NCBI GenBank assembly: GCA_938082505.1
Contig: CALLLH010000023.1
Coordinates: forward strand, 1 to 64,000
Source of the DNA: an uncultured Flavobacteriales bacterium
Lineage (GTDB): Bacteria > Bacteroidota > Bacteroidia > Flavobacteriales_D > Sanyastnellaceae
Length of the DNA stretch: 64,000 nt
Direction: 5' to 3'
Shown here: piece by piece, positions 8,016 through 16,378 of the stretch
Position numbering within the stretch: the first letter of the stretch is position 1
How the letters are laid out: each line of letters opens with the position of its first letter
Notes under the pieces: generated by a model
What the model was told of the DNA's origin: nothing
What the model saw: only the letters and a program-made list of their open reading frames with translations
Database searches by the model: none
Program-made: the position numbers and the translations under genes

Positions 8016-8969
8016 ATGGAAGCCAAGGAACACGTCAAATGCCTGATCATCGGATCGGGGCCCGCAGGATACACCGCCGCCATCTACGCCGCCCGCGCGG
8101 ACATGAAGCCCGTCCTCTATCAGGGCATGCAGCCCGGAGGCCAGCTCACCGAAACGACCGATGTCGACAATTTCCCGGGATATCCGGAGGGCATCAACGG
8201 GACGGCCATGATGGTCGACCTGGAGAACCAGGCCAAGCGGTTCGAGACTGACATCCGCAACGGATGGGTCACCGCGGTCGACTTCAGTGGAGAAAAGAAG
8301 CTCGTCGAAATCGAGGATGGAAAGCATGTGGTCAGCGCCGACAGCGTGATCATCTCGACGGGTGCCTCCGCCAAATGGCTCGGAATCGAGAGCGAGACTC
8401 GGCTTCGCCTCAATGGCGGCGGCGTATCGGCTTGCGCGGTCTGTGACGGCTTCTTCTACCGCGGCCAGGAGGTCGCCGTGGTCGGTGCCGGAGACAGCGC
8501 GTGTGAAGAGGCCAGTTACCTCGCCAAGCTGTGCACCAAGGTCCACATGCTGATCCGCCGCGATGAAATGCGCGCATCCAAAGTGATGCAGCACCGCGTC
8601 ATGGGCATGGACAACATCGAAATCCACTGGAATACGGAAACGGTCGAAATCCTCGGTGCCGAGCAGGTCGAAGGCGCCAAGGTGCTCAACAACAAGACCG
8701 GTGAAGAGTCCATCCTTCCCGTTACGGGGTTCTTCCTCGCCATAGGACACAAGCCGAACACCGACATCTTCGCCGGACAGGTCGAACTCGACGAAGAAGG
8801 CTATATCGTAGCGGCCAAGCCCGGGTCATCCTACACCAACGTGGACGGCGTATTCTGGAGCGGCGACGCCTGTGACAAAACGTACCGCCAGGCCATTACA
8901 GCCGCCGGCACCGGCTGCATCGCGGCCCTCGATGCCGAGCGCTACCTCGCGGCAAAGGGCATCCATTGA
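8016..8969 (+). CDS. trxB: Thioredoxin-disulfide reductase
   Basis: 317 aa, the standard low-molecular-weight type. An N-terminal FAD Rossmann motif GSGPAGYTAAIYAARA (about 12-27), the redox-active CAVC pair in SACAVCDGFF (near 140), the NADPH motif VVGAGDSACEEASYLA and a C-terminal FAD motif (GVFWSGDACDKTYRQ) occur in the right order. It passes electrons from NADPH to thioredoxin in the cytoplasm. The start codon follows the pseudouridine synthase stop by 12 bp. Confidence 0.97.
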   Translation: MEAKEHVKCLIIGSGPAGYTAAIYAARADMKPVLYQGMQPGGQLTETTDVDNFPGYPEGINGTAMMVDLENQAKRFETDIRNGWVTAVDFSGEKKLVEIEDGKHVVSADSVIISTGASAKWLGIESETRLRLNGGGVSACAVCDGFFYRGQEVAVVGAGDSACEEASYLAKLCTKVHMLIRRDEMRASKVMQHRVMGMDNIEIHWNTETVEILGAEQVEGAKVLNNKTGEESILPVTGFFLAIGHKPNTDIFAGQVELDEEGYIVAAKPGSSYTNVDGVFWSGDACDKTYRQAITAAGTGCIAALDAERYLAAKGIH

Positions 8970-9784
8970 TCGGGTTGGCCCCCCTCATTCCTACCCTCCG
9001 GGCCGGCATGTTGCTGTCCGGCACACTGGTGTTGTGGGCCTGTTCAGAATCCTCGGTGCCCACCGCTGCTGCACCGGCAATGAGCCCCGCCGAAGACAGC
9101 GCCCAAGTCAATCTCGCGGACAGCCTCCCCGCGTGGTCCCGTGAAGAATTGCTGGGCCTGTTCGATCCTTCAGAACACCCCGATTTCGATCGGATTCCCA
9201 ATGATTGGACGGACAAGGATGGCATCTTCCTTCGACGGGAAGTCCTCGAGGCCTACGATCAGATGCGCACGGCAGCCGCCCTTGACGGCATTGACCTCTT
9301 GATCCGCAGCGCCACCCGAAACTTCGACTACCAGAGGGGCATTTGGGAACGCAAATGGGAACGCCCACAATACATGGGATGGCAGGACGTAGACAAGGCC
9401 CGCGATATCCTAACCTACAGCGCCATGCCCGGCGCTTCCCGCCACCATTGGGGCACGGACATCGACCTCAACTCCTTCGAAAACGACTGGTTCACCGCCG
9501 ACGAAGGCGCCGCGGTCTATGCTTGGTTGAACGCGCATGCCGGCACGTATGGCTTCCACCAAGTCTACGACGACAAGGCCACCGGCCGCACCGGATACGA
9601 GCTCGAACGCTGGCACTGGTCCTACCTGCCCATCGCCGGCCCCATGCTGACCGCCTACAACCGGGTCGTGGCCTCAACCGACCTGACGTCAGCACCCTTC
9701 AGCGGCGCCGGCACAGCCGATAGCCTCGCTGTCCTCCGCGACTTCGTCAATGGCCTGGCCTTGCCCATCGGTACCGAACGATAG
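8966..9784 (+). CDS. VanY-like D-alanyl-D-alanine carboxypeptidase lipoprotein
   Basis: 272 aa from TTG 8966, which overlaps the trxB stop; ATG 9008 is the alternative. The N-terminus ends in LVLWAC, a lipobox, so the protein is likely lipid-anchored. The LAS/M15B zinc site is present: SRHHWGTDIDL gives H160 and D167, and RWHWSY gives H217. The enzyme would trim the terminal D-Ala from peptidoglycan stem peptides in the periplasm. The TTG start supplies the arginine expected before the signal helix, which ATG 9008 would lose; that is why I keep the longer form. Confidence 0.87.
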   Translation: MIGLAPLIPTLRAGMLLSGTLVLWACSESSVPTAAAPAMSPAEDSAQVNLADSLPAWSREELLGLFDPSEHPDFDRIPNDWTDKDGIFLRREVLEAYDQMRTAAALDGIDLLIRSATRNFDYQRGIWERKWERPQYMGWQDVDKARDILTYSAMPGASRHHWGTDIDLNSFENDWFTADEGAAVYAWLNAHAGTYGFHQVYDDKATGRTGYELERWHWSYLPIAGPMLTAYNRVVASTDLTSAPFSGAGTADSLAVLRDFVNGLALPIGTER

Positions 9785-9796
9785 ACCGACAGAAGG

Positions 9797-10960
9797 TCAA
9801 CCGAGCACGGAGCGGTAGGCCTCCACGATCTGCCTTCCCACGGAGGCCATCGAAAACCGCTCCTGAGCATGGCGTGCAATGGCTTCAGCGTCCGCCAGCG
9901 TTCCCGACCGCTTCCTTTCAGCCATGGTGAGAATGGCGGTCTTCAGCGCCGTTTCATCTTCTGAATCTATCAGCAGTCCCAGCGCCTCCTGCCGCCCGAG
10001 GTGCTCCCCTACCCCCCCAACTGCCGTGGCAATCACCGGCATCCCGGTGCTCCATGCCTCAAGCAGGACGCAAGGCAGATTTTCGTAGCGGCTGAACAGC
10101 ACGAACGCATCCGAACGCCTCATCGCATGAGCGACCTGTTCGGATGTGGCGGGGCCCTCGAACGAGATGCGATCGGACATCCCGAGTTCGGCAACCAACG
10201 CCCTGTATTCGGGGATTTCGGCGCCTCCCACACCGGCACCACCATGGCACGTGAGGCAGAGGTCAGCACCAGCTTCCACGGCTGCGGCCACCGCGCGGAG
10301 CATCCCTCGGATGTTCTTGTGGTCGTCCACCATCGAGCTGACATGGAGCAGGCGCAATGGCCCCTCCTTCTCTCTGGGTGCAGCCGGTGGATGAAAAATA
10401 TCCTCAACCGCATTGGGCACGACACGCTGCTGCACTTCGGGTGCTTGATCCGCCATCGCCCGACCGAGGTGTTCCGATACAGGAAGGTGCAATGCGGCAG
10501 CATTCAAGGCTTTGCGCACCAACCGCTCCTCTTTGGGACGGAAGTTCCGACCAAGCTCGGAATGGTAAGCGGTCCAATTCTCCGAGATGACCAGGGGAAT
10601 GCCCAAGGCATCCCGAAGTTCCACCGCCGGCAATGCCGCCTCCGCCGCATTGTGCAGATGCAGGATATCCGGCCGGAATCCCTCCCGCTGAAGCCGCTCT
10701 CCAAGGCGGATGTAGGCCCGTTCCATCCGCCACCTCCGGGGAGGCCGGTCCGGCACATAGGCAACCAAGGTGCGGCCCGCATGCCCATCGATCCGGTCGA
10801 GGATTTCCCTGCGCTTCAATCTGCGACAGGGATCCGGCCAAGCGTGCAGAACAATGCCCTCCACCTCTTCTGGGAGGGATTGGATGTGGCGCTGCACGAA
10901 GTTCCCCAATTGAGGGTGTATCCGATTCGGATACCAGCTGGCCAGATGCAACACACGCAT
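9797..10960 (-). CDS. Family 4 glycosyltransferase
   Basis: 387 aa starting with MRVLHLASWYPN at 10960; an open frame extends 41 residues upstream but the GT-B N-terminus fits the shorter form. The GT4 fold shows the N-terminal strand, the PLVISENWTAYHSELGR region, and the C-terminal donor-binding segment FVLFSRYENLPCVLLEAWSTGMPVIATAVGG written here in parts: SRYENLPCVLLEAWS and GMPVIATAVGG near 320-345. It probably adds a sugar from a nucleotide donor to a lipid-linked or surface polysaccharide acceptor. No other polysaccharide genes lie next to it, so the product is unknown. It diverges from the repeat-protein gene. Confidence 0.9.
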   Translation of the reverse strand: MRVLHLASWYPNRIHPQLGNFVQRHIQSLPEEVEGIVLHAWPDPCRRLKRREILDRIDGHAGRTLVAYVPDRPPRRWRMERAYIRLGERLQREGFRPDILHLHNAAEAALPAVELRDALGIPLVISENWTAYHSELGRNFRPKEERLVRKALNAAALHLPVSEHLGRAMADQAPEVQQRVVPNAVEDIFHPPAAPREKEGPLRLLHVSSMVDDHKNIRGMLRAVAAAVEAGADLCLTCHGGAGVGGAEIPEYRALVAELGMSDRISFEGPATSEQVAHAMRRSDAFVLFSRYENLPCVLLEAWSTGMPVIATAVGGVGEHLGRQEALGLLIDSEDETALKTAILTMAERKRSGTLADAEAIARHAQERFSMASVGRQIVEAYRSVLG

Positions 10961-11071
10961 GAATGCAAGATGGCCCTGCTTTGCGGGTTCCCGAACAAAT
11001 TCGTAAACGGTATAAACTCTATATAAAACAACTCGGATATTTAAAACTCCGGACCAAACCAAATCAACACC

Positions 11072-12931
11072 GTGCCCTTTCAACGGTTGCCCCTCCTATT
11101 GATCACGCTGATCACGAATCTGCTCGCTGTCGCCCAGGTACCATTCGGGCTGCCCGAAATGCTCGAGCTGACCGCTGCACCAGCCCTCAATCAGACGGGA
11201 ACCGTGGATTTCTCCATTGAAATCGACACTGTCGCCGTGGACATTGGCCTTCTCTCGGATGAAGACCTCACGGGATTCAACACGTACCGCCTGTATGTAA
11301 CCACCTCAGAATCAACGGACCAGATCTCCGCCATCTACGGCAACATCGACGAGCCCAGCTTGCTGACCTCCACGGGCAGCATCTTCCAATCCCACCCCAT
11401 TGGCAACATCACATCAGACGGAATCAATCCGGAAGTCTGGGACCTCTTCCCTTCCAACGAATTCGACAGCTATGTCACCATTGGCCTCGAATTTCCTGCG
11501 AACACAGCCGAAGGCGAGGGCTCCATCTCCATCCTCGAATCCTCCACAATGCCATGGACCGAAGCCTTCGAACCTGGAGACGCAAGCTGGAGCAATGGAT
11601 TTGCATTGAACGACATCACGGGGGGCAGCTGGTACACGTTGCCCAACTTCAACAACGGCATTGCGGGTGATGACCTGCGCGTTCTGATCGCCCAGATCAC
11701 CACCGATGGCGTCCTTTCCGGAAACCTGCACGCCCAGATTTTTCTCGAGGGAGACAACCTCAATGGAACCGTCTACATCGACCTCCCCATCCCCATTGCC
11801 GGCTGCATGGACAGCCTTGCATGCAACTACCAGCCCGGCGCCACATTGCCAGGCGACCCCTGCTCCTACGCGCTGCCGGGTTTGGACTGTACTGGAGCAT
11901 GTCTGAACGACTTTGACTTGGACGGCATTTGCGATGGCGATGAAGTCGAGGGGTGCACCTACGCTTCCGCTTGCAATTTCGACCCTGAAGCCACCGAGGA
12001 AGATGGCTCCTGCACATTTCCCGGGCCCGGACTCGATTGCCAGGGTCAATGCCTGATCGATCTCGATGGGGATGACATCTGCGACCAGGATGACCCCTGC
12101 GTCGGCACCGTTGATGCCTGTGGCGTTTGCAATGGTCCTGGCGCCATCCAGGAATGCGGTTGCACGCCCTTGCCTGACGGAGACTGCGACTGCGTAGGCA
12201 ATGTCCTCGATGCCATCGGCGTCTGCGGTGGAGATTGCACAGCAGACAGCGATGGCGATGGCGTGTGCGATTCGGCAGAAATCGAAGGATGCACCGACGG
12301 CGAAGCTTGCAATTTCAATGTGGCAGCCACGGAGGAGAATGGCACCTGCACTTACCCGCAGGACGGCCTCGACTGCGCAGGGAATTGCCTCGAGGATGCC
12401 GATGGAGATGGCGTCTGTGACGACCAAGAAATTTCAGGATGCACCGAGTCCTCAGCCTGCAACTTCGCCCCTGCTGCCACGGACGACGACGGCTCCTGCC
12501 TCGTTCCGGATGACTGCAGTACTTGCGAGGGGTCGGAACTGCTTGACTTCGACTCCGACGACGACGGCGTCTGCGATGGCGATGAAATCGACGGCTGCAC
12601 CGACCCCGATGCGCCCAATTTCAATCCTGCAGCCACCGAGGACGATGGCACCTGCAAAGTATTCGGGTGCACCGATATGAATGCCGGGAATTATGACCCC
12701 TCAGCCACTGACGAGGACGGCAGTTGCCAACACCTCTGCACCGGCATCGCAGGATGCGCGTATCCGGATGCGGAGAATTTCAATCCGGAAGCCCTCTGCG
12801 ACAACGGCACCTGCACCTTCGATTGCGGTGATCCCGGCTCCTGCATCTTCGACCAGGATGACAACGGATACATAGGGTCCTATGACCTCATCTTTTTCCT
12901 GACTTACATCGGTCTCCCCTGCGCCGAATAG
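11072..12931 (+). CDS. Secreted Cys/Asp-rich repeat protein with terminal EF-hand-like motif
   Basis: 619 aa from a GTG codon. The signal peptide (LLLITLITNLLAVA, then QV) is clear. Residues about 25-240 form a non-repetitive domain; about 244-580 carry seven copies of a motif like GCTDxxACNFxPxATxxDGSC, interleaved with thrombospondin-3-like DxDxDGxCD calcium-binding stretches. Cysteines are spaced as if for disulfides, so the protein is exported. The end, DQDDNGYIGSYDLIFFLTYIG, resembles a dockerin or EF-hand unit. Unlike many such Bacteroidota proteins it has no type IX sorting domain that I can see. Role unknown; adhesion or a surface structure is a guess from architecture. Confidence 0.85.
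   Translation: MPFQRLPLLLITLITNLLAVAQVPFGLPEMLELTAAPALNQTGTVDFSIEIDTVAVDIGLLSDEDLTGFNTYRLYVTTSESTDQISAIYGNIDEPSLLTSTGSIFQSHPIGNITSDGINPEVWDLFPSNEFDSYVTIGLEFPANTAEGEGSISILESSTMPWTEAFEPGDASWSNGFALNDITGGSWYTLPNFNNGIAGDDLRVLIAQITTDGVLSGNLHAQIFLEGDNLNGTVYIDLPIPIAGCMDSLACNYQPGATLPGDPCSYALPGLDCTGACLNDFDLDGICDGDEVEGCTYASACNFDPEATEEDGSCTFPGPGLDCQGQCLIDLDGDDICDQDDPCVGTVDACGVCNGPGAIQECGCTPLPDGDCDCVGNVLDAIGVCGGDCTADSDGDGVCDSAEIEGCTDGEACNFNVAATEENGTCTYPQDGLDCAGNCLEDADGDGVCDDQEISGCTESSACNFAPAATDDDGSCLVPDDCSTCEGSELLDFDSDDDGVCDGDEIDGCTDPDAPNFNPAATEDDGTCKVFGCTDMNAGNYDPSATDEDGSCQHLCTGIAGCAYPDAENFNPEALCDNGTCTFDCGDPGSCIFDQDDNGYIGSYDLIFFLTYIGLPCAE
11801..12814 (+). repeat. Seven-copy DGSC-type coding repeat
   Basis: Protein-level repeats inside the secreted protein. 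Seven units start with GC and end with DGSC or a variant (GDPC, NGTC, DGTC); the last three are packed closely while the first four are spaced by 30-100 residues of DxDGxCD linker. DNA copies have diverged, so this is an old protein repeat, not a recent tandem duplication or a CRISPR array. Confidence 0.8.
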
Positions 12932-12959
12932 GAATATTTGAGCGAGGTCGAGCTTCCGC

Positions 12960-12989
12960 TTGGCGACATCGACAACAGCACTATCTTTG
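12960..12989 (+). promoter_or_regulatory. tRNA-His promoter (TTG-N-TATCTTTG)
   Basis: TATCTTTG at 12982-12989 is an exact TAnnTTTG -7 box. TTGG at 12960-12963 lies 18 bp upstream, within the accepted spacing for the -33 element of the Bacteroidota housekeeping sigma factor. The tRNA begins 11 bp after the box. Confidence 0.65.
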
Positions 12990-13000
12990 CCCGCCCGCAC

Positions 13001-13078
13001 GGTGGCTATAGCTCAGTTGGTTAGAGCGCTTGATTGTGGTTCAAGAGGTCGTCGGTTCGATCCCGATTAGCCACCCCA
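13001..13078 (+). tRNA. tRNA-His (anticodon GTG)
   Basis: The full cloverleaf can be drawn. Acceptor strands GTGGCTA (13002-13008) and TAGCCAC (13068-13074) pair perfectly; G at 13001 is the extra G-1 specific to tRNA-His and faces discriminator C73 at 13075. The D arm is GCTC/GAGC, the anticodon stem CTTGA/TCAAG holds the loop TTGTGGT with anticodon GTG, and the T arm contains GTTCGATC. CCA is encoded at 13076-13078. Confidence 0.97.
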
Positions 13079-13082
13079 CCCG

Positions 13083-13112
13083 AACGCCTGGTCCCATGGA
13101 CCGGGCGTTTTT
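13083..13112 (+). terminator. Intrinsic terminator of tRNA-His
   Basis: Stem from AACGCCTGGTCC to GGACCGGGCGTT (one T-G wobble) with a CAT loop, followed by a run of T. It starts 5 bp after the tRNA CCA end and separates the tRNA from the converging bshB1 gene. Confidence 0.85.
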
Positions 13113-13128
13113 CATGGCCCACAATGCC

Positions 13129-13890
13129 TTAAATCAAGGCATCCAAATCATTCAAACCCAGTGGGGATTGGGACTCGAACCCCTCTCCGGAGACCACACC
13201 GATGTAACGCCCCATGGTGATGTCCCGACCGCGGACCACCGCCATGAATTCAGGCGTGCTGATGGGCGTCGCCAGATCAGAAGCGCTGGGAATCCGAACG
13301 CCCCCTTCAGCCGTTCCGGGAATGTGGAATTGGGAGGCATAGCAGGCAATCGCCGCATACTTGCGCTCCTCGGCTCCCGTGATGTCGACCACAATGGAAG
13401 GCTCTCGGAAGCGATCCTGGATGTAGTGGAGAATCTGCCTTGGACGGTGGGGCCCCTGTGGGGCACCGTCCTTCGATAGCGTCTCGATCCGAGCCAATCC
13501 GGACAGGAAGCAGGCTCTGTGGACCAGCTCGGCGGCCCTGCCATGATCCGTGTGGCGGTCATGGAGTGCATTGGCCAGCACCGTAGTCGGCCGATGACGC
13601 CGGATGGCCCCGATCAGGACCATGATGGCCTTCTCCTCATCCTCGGGCAGGCCATCCTTCATGGCCAGGTTCTCCCTGACCACCAGCCCCAGTATCTGGG
13701 CGGAAGCCGCAGCCTCTGTTGCACGCAGTTCGGCCGATCCCCTCGTGCCCAACTCTCCGCGCGTCAAATCCACGATGCCCGTGCGCTTGCCCTGAAGGGC
13801 TGCCTTCACGAGTGTACCACCGGCACTCAGCTCCACATCATCGGGATGGGCGCCGAAAGCGAGGATGTCCAAGGGTGCCTGATCCGCCAT
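13129..13890 (-). CDS. bshB1: Bacillithiol biosynthesis deacetylase BshB1
   Basis: 253 aa zinc-dependent LmbE/PIG-L deacetylase. It removes the acetyl group from GlcNAc-malate, the second step of bacillithiol synthesis. The metal motif AHPDDVELSAGGT (about 14-26) and the TRGELGTRGSAELRATEAA segment are characteristic of BshB1 rather than of other LmbE enzymes; the second-half HxDH-type motif is seen as NALHDRHTDHGRAAELVHRA. BshA and BshC are not in the window. Bacillithiol is the main low-molecular-weight thiol in many Bacteroidota, which fits the thiol peroxidase gene next door. Confidence 0.94.
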   Translation of the reverse strand: MADQAPLDILAFGAHPDDVELSAGGTLVKAALQGKRTGIVDLTRGELGTRGSAELRATEAAASAQILGLVVRENLAMKDGLPEDEEKAIMVLIGAIRRHRPTTVLANALHDRHTDHGRAAELVHRACFLSGLARIETLSKDGAPQGPHRPRQILHYIQDRFREPSIVVDITGAEERKYAAIACYASQFHIPGTAEGGVRIPSASDLATPISTPEFMAVVRGRDITMGRYIGVVSGEGFESQSPLGLNDLDALI

Positions 13891-13913
13891 GGGACCAATT
13901 TCGGCTTCAGATT

Positions 13914-14519
13914 TTATTTGCCCGAAGCAAATGCGGTGATTTCGTCACCGAGGGGGTCGGCTCCCGACTTGAGAGAGGCGATGAGCCGGCCGTCACCATC
14001 CACGAGGAACTTGTGGAAGTTCCACGCCACCTTGTGGTCTCCCACGCCATTGTTGTCGGCATTGCACAGCCAAGTGTAGACGGGATGTTGGTCGTCCCCT
14101 TTGACGTCCACCTTTTCCATCATCTGGAAGGTGACCCCGTAATTCTTCGAGCAGAACTCACCGATTTCCCCTGCCGTACCCGGCTCTTGTCTCCCAAACT
14201 GGTTGCAAGGGAACCCAAGGATCACGAAATCTTCTCCGCCATGCTGGTCGAACAGGGACTGCAGCTTTTTGTATTGAGGCGTGTAGCCACATTTGCTGGC
14301 CGTATTCACGATGAGCACCCGCTTCCCTGCCAGTTGAGCGAAGTCAAACAACTCACCGTCGAGGGTGTTGGCGGAAAGGGCATGGAAATCCTGTGGGGAC
14401 ATGGTCGAGTCGTATCGGTTGTCGACACCTCCGAAGATGGCGCCTTTGTATGTGTTGAATGCAAACAGACCGCCCACGGTCAGGAGGGCGAGGAAAAGGA
14501 ACATGGCTTTTTGCTTCAT
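13914..14519 (-). CDS. Glutathione peroxidase-family thiol peroxidase, membrane-anchored
   Basis: 201 aa from ATG 14519 (a second ATG at 14525 would add two residues). An N-terminal helix (AMFLFLALLTVGGLFAF) is a signal anchor, so the enzyme likely acts in the periplasm. The catalytic tetrad is present: C77 in NTASKCGYT, Q107 in FPCNQFG, W166 and N167 in AWNFHKF. Cys, not selenocysteine, is the peroxidatic residue, and C123 or C105 may resolve it. It reduces peroxides with a thioredoxin-type or thiol donor. It sits next to bshB1 in the same orientation, 23 bp apart. Confidence 0.92.
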   Translation of the reverse strand: MKQKAMFLFLALLTVGGLFAFNTYKGAIFGGVDNRYDSTMSPQDFHALSANTLDGELFDFAQLAGKRVLIVNTASKCGYTPQYKKLQSLFDQHGGEDFVILGFPCNQFGRQEPGTAGEIGEFCSKNYGVTFQMMEKVDVKGDDQHPVYTWLCNADNNGVGDHKVAWNFHKFLVDGDGRLIASLKSGADPLGDEITAFASGK

Positions 14520-14566
14520 GGTCATGGAACAGCGGAATGGACCGCAAGTTCGACGAAGCTGACCAC

Positions 14567-14596
14567 AAAAGCGAAACGCCCCGCTTCCACGGGGCG
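14567..14596 (-). terminator. Minus-strand terminator-like hairpin in gpx leader
   Basis: CGCCCCG (14577-14583) pairs with CGGGGCG (14590-14596) around a 6-base loop. On the minus strand the hairpin is followed by a T-rich stretch (TTTCGCTTTT); on the plus strand it is not. No minus-strand gene lies to its right, so it may be an attenuator in the peroxidase leader or end a short RNA starting near 14750. The rest of the gap 14597-14824 holds no gene I can identify. Confidence 0.4.
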
Positions 14597-14824
14597 CTTC
14601 TGGCAATTGGAAAAAACCTTCTCAAGGACGGATATCATCCTTGCAGGTCTGACTCCATGGCCTAGAACGTGTCGGGTACGAAAAAGGTTTCAAGAATCTC
14701 CGGCCCTCTTGCCCGGGACGTCATAGAATACCGGAAAATGACATTCCATACCGTACTTTAATCGGCCCATGCCGAAGACCTCCATTTGAACCCAAAGGCA
14801 ATCGGCGTTGTTCTCCCTTCATCC

Positions 14825-16378
14825 ATGTCGCAAGAGCTTCCTTCCCTTGATGCCGCCGTTATTGGTTCCGGCTTTGCCGGACTCGCCGCAGCGGCAACGC
14901 TGGCCAAGCAGGGACTGGATGTTGCCGTCTTCGAGCAACACGACATACCGGGCGGACGCGCACGCAGGTTCGACGTGGAAGGTTTCCGTTTCGACATGGG
15001 CCCGAGCTGGTATTGGATGCCCGACGTCTTCGATCGATTCTTTGCGCACTTCAACCGCCGGGTGGACGAATTCTACGATCTGGTAAGGTTGGACCCCTCC
15101 TACCGGGTGGAGTTTAAAGCGGGGCCATTCGACGTCCCAGCCGGCATCCCGGCCTTGGCTGCGGCCTTCGAGGCGATTGAACCCGGGGCGGGAGCCGCTT
15201 TGGAGTCTTTCTTGGCTGAGGCCAAGGTCAAATACGACATCGGCATGGGGCGCTTCGTGAACAAGCCGGCCCATTCCATGATGGAATTCGCCCGTCTCGA
15301 CATCCTGCGCGATGCCCCCCGCCTGCAGCTGCTCCGCAGTTTCAGTGATCATGTGCGCAAGCATTTCAAGGATCCACGCCTCATCCAACTCATGGAGTTC
15401 CCTGTGCTCTTCCTGGGTTCCAAGCCACAGACCACACCCGCGCTCTACAGCCTGATGAACTACGCGGACACAGCATTGGGCACCTGGTATCCGATGGGCG
15501 GCATGCACGGCATCGTAGAAGCCATGGTGCAGGTGGCGAAGGACCAAGGCGTGACTTTCCACTGTGGTAAATCCGTTCAGGGCATTTTGGAAGAGGACGG
15601 TCAAACGGCTGGAATCCAGGTCGACGGGAAGAAAATCGCGGCCCGTTATGTCGTGGCGGCCTGCGACTACCACCATGCCGAGCAACACCTGCTCCCGAAG
15701 CCATTCCGTCGGTATGACGCGCGCTACTGGGACAGAAGGGCCATGTCGCCGAGTTCGCTGCTGTTCTATCTCGGCATCGACCGCCGATTGCCAGGACTGA
15801 AGCACCATACCCTCTTCTTCGACACCCCTTTCGACGCGCATGCAGAAGAGATTTACGACACACCGGACTGGCCGGCAGACCCGCTCTTCTACGTCTGCGC
15901 GCCCAGCGTCACGGATTCGAGTGTCGCACCGCAGGGCTGTGAGAACCTCTTCCTTCTCGTGCCCATAGCACCGGGCTTGGATCCGGATGAAGCGGCATGT
16001 GCCCGCATTTTCGACCAGATCATGGACCGCCTCGAACGAAGATTGGACGTCCCGGTTCGGAATCACATCGTCTACAAGCGCCAGTATGCCCACCGCGAGT
16101 TCATTGAAGACTACAACGCCTTCAAAGGCAATGCCTATGGCTTGGCCAACACGCTGACTCAAACTGCTTTCCTGAAGCCGAAGCTCAAATCAAAACTGCC
16201 CGGAACTTATTTCGCAGGACAATTGACCACACCTGGCCCGGGCGTTCCTCCGAGCATCATCAGTGGACAGGTCGCAGCCGGTGAAATCCTGAAGTCGATG
16301 GGATTGCCAGGCCCTCCGGAATCGGTCGCCATCGAACAACCCGCAGCCCTGGAGACTTATCCCACCGTCACAGCATGA
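14825..16378 (+). CDS. crtI: Phytoene desaturase CrtI
   Basis: 517 aa from ATG 14825; an in-frame TTG at 14786 is less likely. An FAD Rossmann motif AVIGSGFAGLAAAATLAKQG starts near residue 10, followed by GGRARRFDVEGFRFDMGPSW, and the carotenoid-oxidoreductase C-terminal signature around GPGVPPSIISGQVAAGEI. The enzyme introduces the double bonds that turn colourless phytoene into lycopene, at the membrane. It is the first gene of an eight-gene carotenoid operon and overlaps crtB by 4 bp. The other desaturase in the operon (18358) is CrtD-like, so this one takes the CrtI role. Confidence 0.94.
   Translation: MSQELPSLDAAVIGSGFAGLAAAATLAKQGLDVAVFEQHDIPGGRARRFDVEGFRFDMGPSWYWMPDVFDRFFAHFNRRVDEFYDLVRLDPSYRVEFKAGPFDVPAGIPALAAAFEAIEPGAGAALESFLAEAKVKYDIGMGRFVNKPAHSMMEFARLDILRDAPRLQLLRSFSDHVRKHFKDPRLIQLMEFPVLFLGSKPQTTPALYSLMNYADTALGTWYPMGGMHGIVEAMVQVAKDQGVTFHCGKSVQGILEEDGQTAGIQVDGKKIAARYVVAACDYHHAEQHLLPKPFRRYDARYWDRRAMSPSSLLFYLGIDRRLPGLKHHTLFFDTPFDAHAEEIYDTPDWPADPLFYVCAPSVTDSSVAPQGCENLFLLVPIAPGLDPDEAACARIFDQIMDRLERRLDVPVRNHIVYKRQYAHREFIEDYNAFKGNAYGLANTLTQTAFLKPKLKSKLPGTYFAGQLTTPGPGVPPSIISGQVAAGEILKSMGLPGPPESVAIEQPAALETYPTVTA

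Noticed and set aside
11801-12814. Regularly spaced similar units that could be taken for a CRISPR array
   Set aside because: The similarity is at the protein level, unit spacing is variable, and the DNA copies have diverged; no cas gene is near.
14819-16162. 447-residue minus-strand frame opposite crtI
   Set aside because: No recognisable domain; antisense to a gene with an unmistakable FAD motif and operon overlaps.
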